DNA from: Nitrospira sp.
GTDB lineage: Bacteria > Nitrospirota > Nitrospiria > Nitrospirales > Nitrospiraceae
Assembly: GCA_029194665.1 (NCBI GenBank)
Contig: JARFXO010000002.1
Span: 612,001 to 676,000, forward strand
DNA length: 64,000 bases
Reading direction: 5' to 3'
In this document: in pieces, positions 7,589 through 15,938 of the stretch
How positions within the stretch are numbered: the first letter of the stretch is position 1
Layout: every line of letters starts with the position of its first letter
Position numbers and translations under genes: made by a program
The notes under the pieces: generated by a model
What the model saw: the letters and a program-made list of their open reading frames with translations, nothing else
Told to the model about the DNA's origin: nothing
Databases searched by the model: none

Positions 7589-9088
7589 ATGGTGAAAACC
7601 TTGTCGATGATTCCGGTTTCCGTTCGAAGGACTCTGCGCGGTTTCTCGTTTCTGTTACCCCTGCTCCTCGGAGTGACGGCTTGCTCGGTGAACCCCGTGA
7701 GCCACAGGCCGGAACTGACCTTGATGACGGTGGAGCAGGAGAAGAAGATCGGCGCAGAGGAGGCTGAGAAGGTCGAACAGCAGATGGGGTTGTTGGATGA
7801 TCCGGCGCTCACGGACTATCTCACCGTACTGGGTCAGAGGCTGACAACGGAGTCCCCCCGACAGAACGTGACCTATCGCTTCTACGTAGCCGACATGCCG
7901 GAACCCAATGCGTTCGCGCTTCCCGGCGGCTATGTCTATGTCACCCGTGGTTTGCTGGCACTGGTCACGTCGGAAGATGAACTGGCCGGCGTGGTCGGCC
8001 ACGAGATCGGCCATGTGGCGGCACGACACTCAGTCCAAACGGTTTCCAAACAGGGTCCCTTCGCGGTCCTGTTCGGGATTGCATCTGGGCTAACCGGGAT
8101 CGTCAGTCCACTCGTAGGACATCTCATCGGGGGCGTCGGCAATGTGGCGCAGAGTCTCGTGTTCTCCCCCTACAGCCGGTCGCAGGAGTCCGAGGCGGAT
8201 AAGATCGGACAGGAGATGGCGGCCAAGGCCGGCTGGGACCCGGAGGGACTTTCCGTGTTTCTGAATACGTTGAGCCGGGAGGAAGATCTCTCCAGTAATA
8301 AGCCGCGCCGGACCAGTTTTTTCGATTCGCATCCCGCAACGCCCGACCGAGTAAAAAATACCAGCGAACATGCGAAACAGCTCACACGAGCGCCTCGCGA
8401 GCCGATCTCGTCCTCACGGGAGGCTTTCCTGGAACGACTCGACGGGATGGTCGTGGGACAACGGGCGGCCAACGGCATCGTCGAAGAATCTACCTTCCGT
8501 CATCCTGATCTGAACTTCTTCATCCAATTCCCGGATGGCTGGCGCGTTGAGAATACGCCCACCAAAATCGCCTCGGCGCCGAAGGACGGGCAGAGAGCGG
8601 TGGTGTTCCAGGCGGTGGCTGAGGGTCACGATCCACGCGAGGGAGTGCGGGCCATGGAGAACGCGAGCAAGACGCAGCTCAAGACCCGTCCGACGAACGT
8701 GAACGGGTTGCCGGCCGCTACGACCAGGTTTACCGAATCCAACCTCACCGTGGATCTGACCTGGATTGCGCATGGCGGAATGGTCTACCTGATCGCCGCA
8801 GTCGCGCCCACGAGAGAATTTCAAGGCATAGAGCCAGTCTTTCGCCAAGTGACAGAGAGCTTCCGGCCTCTGTCGCCGGAAGAACGGGCCGCCATCACCG
8901 AAGACCGCATCAGGCTGGTGAAAGCGCGGCAAGGGGAGACCGTGCGGGCCATCGCGGCTCGATCCAATAGCGTCTGGAAACCAGAACAGGTCGCGGTCGC
9001 CAACAATCTGACCGACTACGAACCGCTGCCCAAGGGCCACGTCATCAAGATCGTCGTATCGGAGCCGTACGAGGGAAAGAAAGAGTAG
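7589..9088 (+). CDS. M48 family zinc metalloprotease, lipid-anchored
   Basis: The 499-residue product has a signal peptide with lipobox VTAC, then an M48 peptidase domain. The zinc-binding motif HEIGH (GVVGHEIGHVAARHS, about residues 132-146) is intact, and ESEADKIGQEMA supplies the third zinc ligand. This architecture matches periplasmic proteases such as BepA and LoiP that degrade misassembled outer-membrane proteins. The C-terminal 200 residues include a region like those of secreted M48 proteins (FIQFPDGWRV) and end with a LysM-like stretch (ARQGETVRAIAARSNSVWKP), which suggests cell-wall binding. ATG 7589 follows GAGG. Family assignment is secure; the outer-membrane quality-control role is inference. 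Confidence 0.9.
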   Translation: MVKTLSMIPVSVRRTLRGFSFLLPLLLGVTACSVNPVSHRPELTLMTVEQEKKIGAEEAEKVEQQMGLLDDPALTDYLTVLGQRLTTESPRQNVTYRFYVADMPEPNAFALPGGYVYVTRGLLALVTSEDELAGVVGHEIGHVAARHSVQTVSKQGPFAVLFGIASGLTGIVSPLVGHLIGGVGNVAQSLVFSPYSRSQESEADKIGQEMAAKAGWDPEGLSVFLNTLSREEDLSSNKPRRTSFFDSHPATPDRVKNTSEHAKQLTRAPREPISSSREAFLERLDGMVVGQRAANGIVEESTFRHPDLNFFIQFPDGWRVENTPTKIASAPKDGQRAVVFQAVAEGHDPREGVRAMENASKTQLKTRPTNVNGLPAATTRFTESNLTVDLTWIAHGGMVYLIAAVAPTREFQGIEPVFRQVTESFRPLSPEERAAITEDRIRLVKARQGETVRAIAARSNSVWKPEQVAVANNLTDYEPLPKGHVIKIVVSEPYEGKKE

Positions 9089-9480
9089 AGAATTCGTCAT
9101 CGGACTGGCGAGAGCCCCGCGTCGAATGTGTTGGAGAATCGGGCTGACAATGAGCCACGGCGTGACTTGAACCTGGCTTTCCAGCTTGCGTCGAATGTAG
9201 CGCATGCATGAGAATTCTAAACTGTCACTTTAGATTTCTCAAAGCCTGGCTGAAGCGAGAGCATCGGTAAAGAGGCGCGTCTGCGGGAGGAAATGCGGGA
9301 CTTTCAATGCCTGATTCGGGATTGAAGATATTGCGCATCTCGCATCCTGGAACTCGCATCTCGTTTCTCACACCGCGCACTAGTTCGTCGTTCTTCTCCT
9401 CGCGTTCACCGTATGCGTGAGCATTTCAAGGTAATGAATACTCGGATTTCCATTCCGAATATTCATGGTACAATCCCCGC
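9089..9480. other. Gap ahead of the truncated ATPase gene
   Basis: No intact gene is visible. A short minus-strand open stretch near 9100-9205 (RRKLESQVQVTPWLIV) looks protein-like but has no recognisable family. The clearest signal is the inverted repeat at 9436-9464 described separately. Confidence 0.3.
9436..9464. promoter_or_regulatory. Inverted repeat (operator-like) upstream of the truncated ATPase
   Basis: GAATACTCGGA and TTCCGAATATTC form a near-perfect inverted repeat around a 6-base centre. A -10-like TACAAT lies just downstream at 9469-9474, and the ATG of the ATPase fragment follows at 9481. This placement is typical of an operator overlapping a promoter. Confidence 0.5.
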
Positions 9481-9650
9481 CATGATTACCAGAGCTTCGT
9501 TTCTCAAACAGCTCGCCCGAGCCGTTAAACGTTCTCCGATTACATCGCTCATCGGCCCTCGCCAGTGCGGTAAAACAACACTGGCGCGTCTGTTCGCGGA
9601 AGGTAAACGCTCGACATTCTTTGACCTTGAGTCCCAACCTGACATCAGGG
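9481..9650 (+). pseudogene. Truncated AAA ATPase (DUF4143-type), N-terminal fragment
   Basis: From ATG 9481 the frame reads FLKQLARAVKRSPITSLIG, then the Walker A motif GPRQCGKTTL, then STFFDLESQPDI. This is the start of the large AAA-ATPase family that carries a C-terminal DUF4143 domain and is usually about 380-450 residues long. After about 55 residues the match ends at the 3' end of the convergent SYLF gene; the frame then continues only briefly with unrelated residues. The promoter region with its inverted repeat is still present. The rest of the gene was evidently lost in a rearrangement. Confidence 0.7.
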
Positions 9651-10271
9651 CTTGTTCAGCTCGTCGTCCTTCCAGTACTTCGTTCCATACAGCATCGCCT
9701 GTCCCATGAGGCCGTTCTTGGTCATCTGATACACTTCCACCCCCTGGAAGAGTTGCACATCTTTTTCTCCGGCCGCCGCGAGCTTCTGCTCCTGGCGCAT
9801 CGCCATCCCCTGGTCGCCTGATTGAGCCTCAGCTCCGGCCTTGCCCGAGAACTCGATTCCCTGATCGAGGAACTTCTTAAAGTCTTCCTTTTCATGAAAG
9901 ATCATGACGGCGCGAAGATCCGAGACGCCAAAGCCCAGGCCTCCTCCTACCTCAATCATCTTCATGAAGATTTCCTTCTTGGTAGCATTGTCCACGGCCA
10001 CGCCGTATCCGTTGCCGCTGCCGAGCATCAAGATCTTGACGTTCATATTGCTGAACACCGCATAGCCGGCGGCGTTCTCCAGCCTGGCCTTCACGCTTGG
10101 CTTTTCCTTGTACAGGTCGGCGAGGGTCTGACGCTGCATGCTGCGAATGTTCTCGCGCTTCTCTTTCGGACTATCTCCCTTCGCCCCCAAAAAACCTGTC
10201 AAGGTGAGCAGGCTAAACGCCGTCGCAACCGTCACCAGCACGCTATTCTTCCATTGCATCTTCCGCATCAT
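9645..10271 (-). CDS. YSC84/SYLF domain lipid-binding protein
   Basis: The 208-residue product starts at ATG 10271 (a second ATG follows at once), preceded by AAGGAGG. It has a signal peptide (residues 8-30) and a SYLF-type domain with AAGYAVFSNMNVKILMLGSG, then GGGLGFGVSDLRAVMIF. Proteins with this domain bind lipid; bacterial members are secreted and poorly understood. The C-terminal part is rich in Ala, Gln and Lys and ends YGTKYWKDDELNKP. It is one of three SYLF proteins in the window (also 17774 and 41347), and the least similar of them. Confidence 0.85.
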   Translation of the reverse strand: MMRKMQWKNSVLVTVATAFSLLTLTGFLGAKGDSPKEKRENIRSMQRQTLADLYKEKPSVKARLENAAGYAVFSNMNVKILMLGSGNGYGVAVDNATKKEIFMKMIEVGGGLGFGVSDLRAVMIFHEKEDFKKFLDQGIEFSGKAGAEAQSGDQGMAMRQEQKLAAAGEKDVQLFQGVEVYQMTKNGLMGQAMLYGTKYWKDDELNKP

Positions 10272-10322
10272 GGTATCCTCCTTGGCGACCCCTGTGACCG
10301 GTTGGTCCATGGCGCCATCTAT

Positions 10323-10468
10323 TCTGGTGTAGTGTTTCATTAATTCATTGGCATTGACCGTTCGCCCTGAGCTTGTCGAAGGGCAAGCGTTTTCAACTGA
10401 TTCCGTTCATGGTTCGACAGGCTCACCACGAACGGAAGGTTAAGGAACTTATGGGGCACTACACTAGT
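10323..10468. repeat. REP-like element with CTAGTGTAGTG-type ends, copy 2
   Basis: The left end TCTGGTGTAGTG and the right end CACTACACTAG are inverted repeats. Between them lie TTCGCCCTGAGCTTGTCGAA (core, reverse orientation) and ATGGTTCGACAGGCTCACC. The element fills the gap between the patatin gene end and the SYLF gene start and is the best-preserved copy of its family here. Confidence 0.7.
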
Positions 10469-11879
10469 TCTTCTGTTGCAAATCACGCATCAACCGCTGA
10501 AATTCCGGGTCGCGATAAATCAGTTTTGTCGCGGCGGAGAGTAGACGTTCGATCTGTTCGTCGGTCAGGTACAGGGTCGTGGGAATCTTCATGAGATACT
10601 GCTGCTCATCCGCGTCGGCCACGGCGCCCAGACTGACATCGATGAAGTACACATCCGCGTCTTCCGCAAACGGGCTGTCGTCGGCTTGGGGACTTCCGCC
10701 GGCCGAGGCGAGCTTACGGGCGCGCAGCTGTTCTCGCCACTTCTCCACACCTAGTCGCATGATCATCAGCGTATCCGCCGAGTAGCGATTGATTGGAATG
10801 TCCACCAGGGCATTGAACACCCGTGAGATGCTGGGGATGTGATCGCTGCGGTACTCCCTCACGTCGGGACTCGTTTCGGCGTTCACCGCGATGAAGACGA
10901 GCTTCTTGATCTTCTCATTAACCTCGGCGTTTTTGATCATGCGGTCCAACCCTCCCGCCAGCGCGGAGGTCTCCAGGATGCCCCTGAGGGCCATGTTGTC
11001 CGAGAGGCCTCCGTCGAGGAGATGGACCTGTGGTCGTTTCTCGACATCCAGGTAGGAGAGCAGCTCCTTCGCCCGCTGGCGCTGCGCCGGTCTGGACGAC
11101 CCAGCGGCGGTTTCCAGCCAGTCCGGCGGCTGGTAGCCGCAGCTTCCCGCATAATTCTTGAGCGTGATCGGGCTCAGCACCAGAGGCAGCGCCGCCGAGG
11201 CGGCCGAGGCATAGGCGATCGGCAGCCGGCTGAGGTCGGAGCACAGTATGTCGAACTGAGTTTGGAGAAATTCAAACCGCGACAATGTGGCCATATCGGA
11301 CGCATGGATCAGCAGGCCAGGCTTGGTCTTCTGGTTCAGGAGATCGCCGTAGGTCTTGCCGTCATAGAGCGCCTCGTCCAGCAATTCTGACATGATATGG
11401 ATGCGACCGAAGTAGGGGGACCAGAGGCGAAGCCAGTTACTCGGCGAGCGCATGATGCGATGTCTCAGCTCGCTCTCCCAGTCCTTCCGCAAGAACCGGT
11501 ATTCGAAGTCATGGAAGATGCGCTCTCCGAAGAGCGCGTAGTAGGCGCCGGTGAAGGTGCCTCCGGACAGGGCATAAATCACGTCCAGTTCGTCAAGCAG
11601 TCGCTTGCCCTTCCCTTCCCAGGTAATGGGTTGCCGGGCCAGGACGCGCAAGGCCCCGAACGCGAGCGTGGAGGCTCGCGTGCCACCCCCGGAAAAGGAC
11701 GCCACGACCAACAGACTGTCGGAGTTGCCTTCCTCCGGAGGGGCAAGGTTGGCGAAGCGATACCCGTAGTGAGGGTCCCACTGGGCCAGCGGCGCATTCA
11801 GTGTTGGACGGACGTATTCGCAGCCGAGGAGGCCGACGGAGAGAGCTGTGACAAAGAGGAGATGAACGACTCTACGCAT
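10464..11879 (-). CDS. Patatin-like phospholipase lipoprotein
   Basis: The 471-residue product has a lipoprotein signal peptide with lipobox VGLLGC. The patatin domain is visible: the oxyanion-hole glycines in SFSGGGTRAS (about residue 66), the nucleophile serine in YALSGGTFTG (the first Gly of GxSxG is Ala), and the catalytic Asp in LLDGGLSDN. The Ser-Asp dyad of patatins hydrolyses acyl esters of phospholipids. The region of about 25 residues after AFGALRVLARQ is typical of bacterial members. The protein is probably anchored in the outer membrane and may act in lipid turnover. It is followed 41 bases upstream by a small lipoprotein gene in the same direction. Confidence 0.88.
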   Translation of the reverse strand: MRRVVHLLFVTALSVGLLGCEYVRPTLNAPLAQWDPHYGYRFANLAPPEEGNSDSLLVVASFSGGGTRASTLAFGALRVLARQPITWEGKGKRLLDELDVIYALSGGTFTGAYYALFGERIFHDFEYRFLRKDWESELRHRIMRSPSNWLRLWSPYFGRIHIMSELLDEALYDGKTYGDLLNQKTKPGLLIHASDMATLSRFEFLQTQFDILCSDLSRLPIAYASAASAALPLVLSPITLKNYAGSCGYQPPDWLETAAGSSRPAQRQRAKELLSYLDVEKRPQVHLLDGGLSDNMALRGILETSALAGGLDRMIKNAEVNEKIKKLVFIAVNAETSPDVREYRSDHIPSISRVFNALVDIPINRYSADTLMIMRLGVEKWREQLRARKLASAGGSPQADDSPFAEDADVYFIDVSLGAVADADEQQYLMKIPTTLYLTDEQIERLLSAATKLIYRDPEFQRLMRDLQQKN

Positions 11880-11920
11880 CGTAGTCCAACATTCTAGGAG
11901 ACTGTGCGAACTGACGTCGA

Positions 11921-12172
11921 TTACTGCTTGCCGATTGCTGTCTTGTACTCGTCCTTTGAGATCTCTTTGACTTCGGAAGCCTTGATCCTAACCGTGCTCC
12001 CGCTCTTGTCGTCCTTGATCTTGACCGTTCCCTCCTTCCCCACGTCTTCGACTTTGGTCGTGTAATAGTCCTTTCCAGTGAGGGTATCGGTGACCCGATA
12101 GTAGGTCGTGCAGCCGGCCGCGATCATCATGAATCCACAGACTGTGAAAATCCCCAGACGAGACATGCGCAT
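11921..12172 (-). CDS. Small lipoprotein of about 83 residues
   Basis: ATG 12172 follows AGGAGG at six bases; an ATG six bases earlier is too close to the ribosome binding site. The signal peptide ends with lipobox AAGC. The mature part is TTYYRVTDTLTGKDYYTTKV then EGTVKIKDDKSGSTVRIKAS, a small beta-rich domain similar in look to SH3-like periplasmic domains. Function unknown. It is probably co-transcribed with the patatin and DUF4403 genes, since all three run in one direction with short gaps. Confidence 0.75.
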   Translation of the reverse strand: MRMSRLGIFTVCGFMMIAAGCTTYYRVTDTLTGKDYYTTKVEDVGKEGTVKIKDDKSGSTVRIKASEVKEISKDEYKTAIGKQ

Positions 12173-12264
12173 GATCATCCTCCTGTTGTGAATTGTTGGT
12201 ACAGCCAGGTCAGGCCTGTTCCTCACCGAGCCCGCCACCGGTCGTTTCCAACCGCCCCTTCCGC

Positions 12265-13698
12265 TCATTGCAACAGCAGCCGCACTGTGCCCTGAGCGAT
12301 CATCCGGACCTCAACGCCTCCGGTGACGGGATAGATGCCGGCTGGAAGCAGCTTCGTAAATCTCCCCTCCAGCCTGGCGCCGGGAGCCAGCTCCCGCGTC
12401 AGCGCCTCGTTGAGGCGAGTCTGCATGAGCGTCAGGGGCTCGTCAAGATCCATGAAGATATCCGATTCCATTTTCTCAATCAGCCTATCGCGCCAGAAAC
12501 CTGCCGCTTTGCGCACCAGCGTATTCTTGGTATCCAGCGTGAAATCCAGGTCCTTGAATTTGATCGATCGACTTGGCTCGTCGAACCGCGGAACGCCGGT
12601 CAAATAGAGTGTGCCGTTGACTCCGTCCTTCACCTTGATCGCCACGATCAATTTGCCGCCGCTGCCGTAGAGTTCCACGCCGGTGATCGTGATCGGCTCC
12701 CCAAGCGGGTTGTCGATGGTCTGGCCGACGAGCATGCGCTCGAGCCGACTGTTGATTTTCGCGTAATCCACAAACAGCGGGTACAGGAGTCGAGAGCCGC
12801 CCATAATCGCGGGCGCCAACTGCAGTGAGGGAAGCGGCCGGTCATCGGCGGGGGGCTTGCGGTCGAGGATCTTCGGTTCCATGATCAGGTTGACCGACGT
12901 CTTGACCATCAAGCCTCCGTCGGACCCAACCGGACCGACCCGCGCATCGACAGGGTTGAGCGCGAGCCATCGGTTCGACGTCAGTTCGACCGGCTCTTGT
13001 AGTTTTTTCCAGATGACCGATGCTCGCTGTTTTCCGGCGCTGTGCTCGTCGATTGTCCGATCGATCTTTTCTGCGAGCACCGACAGCCTGGACTGCACAA
13101 GGGACTGCAACATCGGGGTGGCGTCGATATTCAACGGTTGGAGCCGGCAGGCATCGACAAAGACCGGAGGATCAAAGCTCGTCTGCGGGTTGAGTTGCCA
13201 GGCATCCGACCAGCTGACTGCCGTATGAGCGACGACCTGGATGCGTTTCGGCGGATCATCCCCATGTCCGCAGGCCCCCTCTTCCACCTGCTCCGCTCCG
13301 GGCCGGCGGGCCCAGATTCTGTATCGGATGTCGTTGAACGTCAGCTCGAGCCGATCCTGCTGCATTTGATACCGAAAGCCGCCCCGCAGCAGCCGGTAGA
13401 GGAAGCGTAGATCATCACTCCCCGGCAACAGGGCAGGATCGTTCCACCCATCTTCACGGGCGAGGACGGGAGGAAACGTTTGATCCACGAGGACAGCCAG
13501 TTCCTCTGCCGAGAGACTGACCTCCATATTGACCACGGAGCGCTCCAGGCTGGGAGGCGGGGGAGGCGGTAGTAGTCTCTCGTTCGGTTTCGGGATATGC
13601 ACGCTGGAGCCGCCCCACGCGCTCGAAGTGCCGATCAAGAAGATCAGTCCTGTCGCTCGCAGAGCCGAATCGAGGCGCTTGGGTAAGCCGTTAGTCAT
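12265..13698 (-). CDS. DUF4403 family periplasmic protein
   Basis: The product is 477 residues from ATG 13698, which gives a normal signal peptide (ATGLIFLIGTSSAWG). The frame is open upstream to a TTG at 13764 that has a weak GAGG site, so the start is uncertain. The sequence after the Pro-rich stretch contains LAVLVDQTFPPVL, the Trp-rich AVSWSDAWQLNPQTSFDPP and GTLYLTGVPRFDEPSRSIKF, features of DUF4403. Proteins of this family resemble tubular lipid-binding (TULIP-like) folds; that structural comment is inference. It is the first gene of the likely three-gene unit with the small lipoprotein and the patatin. Confidence 0.75.
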   Translation of the reverse strand: MTNGLPKRLDSALRATGLIFLIGTSSAWGGSSVHIPKPNERLLPPPPPPSLERSVVNMEVSLSAEELAVLVDQTFPPVLAREDGWNDPALLPGSDDLRFLYRLLRGGFRYQMQQDRLELTFNDIRYRIWARRPGAEQVEEGACGHGDDPPKRIQVVAHTAVSWSDAWQLNPQTSFDPPVFVDACRLQPLNIDATPMLQSLVQSRLSVLAEKIDRTIDEHSAGKQRASVIWKKLQEPVELTSNRWLALNPVDARVGPVGSDGGLMVKTSVNLIMEPKILDRKPPADDRPLPSLQLAPAIMGGSRLLYPLFVDYAKINSRLERMLVGQTIDNPLGEPITITGVELYGSGGKLIVAIKVKDGVNGTLYLTGVPRFDEPSRSIKFKDLDFTLDTKNTLVRKAAGFWRDRLIEKMESDIFMDLDEPLTLMQTRLNEALTRELAPGARLEGRFTKLLPAGIYPVTGGVEVRMIAQGTVRLLLQ

Positions 13699-13876
13699 AC
13701 GTTGGAACATCGGGAACATCGGATGGGGCGGCGGGACTCTATCGGAGAACAGCAGGATTTTCAAGACTGCCTCGGCACGGTTGCAGGCTACGGCATGGCG
13801 GGCAACGGACGACGGCTGTCTCCTGTGTGCCTTGAAAAACCGCGCGATGTTCGGTTAGAGTCGCCATTCCATCGTC

Positions 13877-14056
13877 TATAGTATTGCGACCCGAAAGCGT
13901 TTTTCATAACCCGTTCGCCCTGAGCTCGTCGAAGGGCGTGTGATTTTAGACAGTTTCGTTCATGTGGTTCGACCTGACTCACCACAGGGTTCGACAAGCC
14001 TGTCCTGAGTCAATCGAAGGGCTCACCACGAACGTATTTCTGGAACACTCCACTAG
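13877..14056. repeat. REP-like element, copy 3 (degenerate left end)
   Basis: This gap carries TTCGCCCTGAGCTCGTCGAA (13915-13934), a second arm GGGTTCGACAAGCCTGTCC, and ends with CACTCCACTAG at 14046-14056. The left end is degenerate (CTATAGTATTG). It occupies most of the space between the DUF4403 and universal stress protein genes. The remaining bases show no gene. Confidence 0.55.
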
Positions 14057-14076
14057 GTAACCGTTCGAGGAGATCT

Positions 14077-14949
14077 ATGGCTCCAAGCAATTCGCCCGAG
14101 GGTCCCGTTCTCCAACGCATTGTTCATCCATCCGACCTTTCCGAAAACGGCCAGGCGGCGTTTACCCACGCGCTGGTCGCAGCACTGACCGCCAAGGCCA
14201 CGCTGACTATTCTGCATGTGTCGGGCCGTCGAGACGATTCGTGGACAGACTTTCCCGGAGTCCGCGAGACTCTGGAGCGTTGGGGTCTGCTCCCGAAGAA
14301 CAGCGAGCGAGCGGATGTGTCGAAACTGGGGATCAAGGTCCAAAAGGTGCAGATGGTTCACAGCGACCCGGTCGAATCCGTCTCGGCCTATCTCGATCAG
14401 CATGGCACGGATCTCGTCGTGCTGGCGACCGACCAGAGCAAAAGCGGGGTCCAGTGGTTCAACAGATCCGTCGCGACCGGCGTCGCCCGCAAGTCACGGG
14501 TGATGACGCTCTTTATTCCCAAGGGCGTGGAGGGTTTCGTGTCCCCCGGTGACGGGTCGATCACCCTGAAGAACATCCTGATTCCCGTGGCGCCGGTTCC
14601 CTCGGCGCAACCTGCCGTTCAGGCGGTCGCTAGGATAGTTTCCAGGCTCCACTGCGAGTCCGGCCTGTTTACCCTCCTGCACGTCGGTGAGGAAGGGGCC
14701 ATGCCGGAGTTGACTTGTCCGGAGGTTGCCGGGTGGCGCTGGAACCGAATGACCAAGAGCGGCGAGGTGATTGAGGCCATCGATCAGGCTGCGCGGGAGA
14801 CAGATGCGGATCTCATCGTGATGACCACGGACGGACGCAACGGGTTTCTCGATGCGTTGCGCGGAAGTCACAGCGAGCGGGTGTTACGGGAGTCTCGCTG
14901 CCCCGTTCTCGCGATTCCGGCGAGCGGGTTCATGACCTCGGTCCTGTAG
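14077..14949 (+). CDS. Universal stress protein (two UspA domains)
   Basis: The 290-residue cytoplasmic protein has two UspA domains, residues about 8-150 and 160-285. The first begins ILHPSDLS-like (QRIVHPSDLSENGQAAFTHA). The second ends with DLIVMTTDGRNGF followed by GSHSERVLRESRCPVL, close to the Gly-rich nucleotide-binding motif of ATP-binding Usp proteins. Tandem-domain Usp proteins bind ATP or AMP and support survival under stress. ATG 14077 follows GGAG by four bases. It stands just before a secreted helical protein with its own promoter. Confidence 0.9.
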   Translation: MAPSNSPEGPVLQRIVHPSDLSENGQAAFTHALVAALTAKATLTILHVSGRRDDSWTDFPGVRETLERWGLLPKNSERADVSKLGIKVQKVQMVHSDPVESVSAYLDQHGTDLVVLATDQSKSGVQWFNRSVATGVARKSRVMTLFIPKGVEGFVSPGDGSITLKNILIPVAPVPSAQPAVQAVARIVSRLHCESGLFTLLHVGEEGAMPELTCPEVAGWRWNRMTKSGEVIEAIDQAARETDADLIVMTTDGRNGFLDALRGSHSERVLRESRCPVLAIPASGFMTSVL

Positions 14950-15011
14950 CCGTGGTCTCACAGACCCTCAGCCGGTTCGAACATGAACTCATGGACATGT
15001 GTTTTTCTACG

Positions 15012-15040
15012 TTGACCAGCACTCGCACATTCAGTATAAG
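15012..15040 (+). promoter_or_regulatory. Sigma70-like promoter for the periplasmic helical protein gene
   Basis: TTGACC and TATAAG are separated by 17 bases. The predicted transcript start near 15047 leaves a leader of about 165 bases before ATG 15211, long for such a small gene. No riboswitch family was recognised in the leader. Confidence 0.55.
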
Positions 15041-15210
15041 TGTTCTGTCGGCTCTTCCATCAGGCCGGGACTGACCATGATATCCGATTCCGGCTGGATG
15101 CTGTTCCGTACCATCATCTCGATGTTAGGTAGCCGACCGGTTTAGAGATTCCTGTCAGGAGTCCTTCCCGTATTATTCCCAACAACCTCTATTTCAAAGG
15201 AGAGTTTCGC

Positions 15211-15684
15211 ATGAGCGTCGTCACACCGATCGTGCTGACCCTTGCCGTTTTCATTGCCACGCCGGCGTTTGCCCAAACCGCAGCCGACACCAACATGGAA
15301 ATCCTGATGGAGAAGCTGAAGGCGGACAAAAAGTTGCTCGTCGCTACGAACATGGATCTCACCGAAGCGGAGGAGAAAGCCTTCTGGCCTCTGTACGAGC
15401 AATACCAGAAGGAACTCGATAAGCTCAATCAGAAGCTGGGGAACACGATCAAAGAATATGCAGATGCCTTCAACAAGGGTCCGGTCGAGAACAATACGGC
15501 GAAGAAGCTCTTGAACGAGGCCCTGACGATCCAGGAATCCGAGGTGAAACTGAGACGCACCTATGCCGGCAAGGTCAGCAAGGTGCTGTCCTGGTCCAAA
15601 GCGGCACGCTACATTCAGCTCGAAACCAAGGTTCGGTCGATCGTGAACATGGAGTTGGCCAAAGCAATTCCCTTAACTTACTAG
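15211..15684 (+). CDS. Periplasmic helical protein (paralogue 1 of 3)
   Basis: The 157-residue product has a signal peptide cleaved after ATPAFA. The mature protein is almost wholly helical: EILMEKLKADKKLLVATNMD, then LTEAEEKAFWPLYEQYQKEL, then IKEYADAFNKGPVENNTAKK, ending in KAIPLTY. The same order of motifs occurs in the products at 42401 and 43010, so the three are paralogues. The helical layout with an LT.AE..FWP.Y..Y motif recalls Spy/CpxP-type periplasmic chaperones, but I do not see their LTxxQ repeat, so the resemblance is inference. AAGGAG precedes the ATG. Confidence 0.8.
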   Translation: MSVVTPIVLTLAVFIATPAFAQTAADTNMEILMEKLKADKKLLVATNMDLTEAEEKAFWPLYEQYQKELDKLNQKLGNTIKEYADAFNKGPVENNTAKKLLNEALTIQESEVKLRRTYAGKVSKVLSWSKAARYIQLETKVRSIVNMELAKAIPLTY

Positions 15685-15727
15685 CAGAGTGGACGGCGTC
15701 CTGCGCGTCCGGACTGCATGAGGTGAA

Positions 15728-15763
15728 GAGCCGGGCGCGGCAGATTGCGCCCGGCTCCTTGTT
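15728..15763 (+). terminator. Rho-independent terminator
   Basis: GAGCCGGGCGC and GCGCCCGGCTC form a perfect 11-bp stem with an 8-base loop, followed by CTTGTTGG. It lies 44 bases after the stop codon of the helical protein gene and would end its transcript. Confidence 0.75.
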
Positions 15764-15938
15764 GGTTGAATCGCAGCTCTTCTGGACCTTCGTTCGAACC
15801 GTCTCGATGGACGATACGCAGCCTCACATTCGGTGCATGTTCGGTGATCAGCAACATGGTTGGCTGTTCGGCGCGCTGGAACGTCAGCGCGCGGTCGGCC
15901 GGCTGCTTCTTTGACCGCTCCCGCAAGGAGAACAGGCC

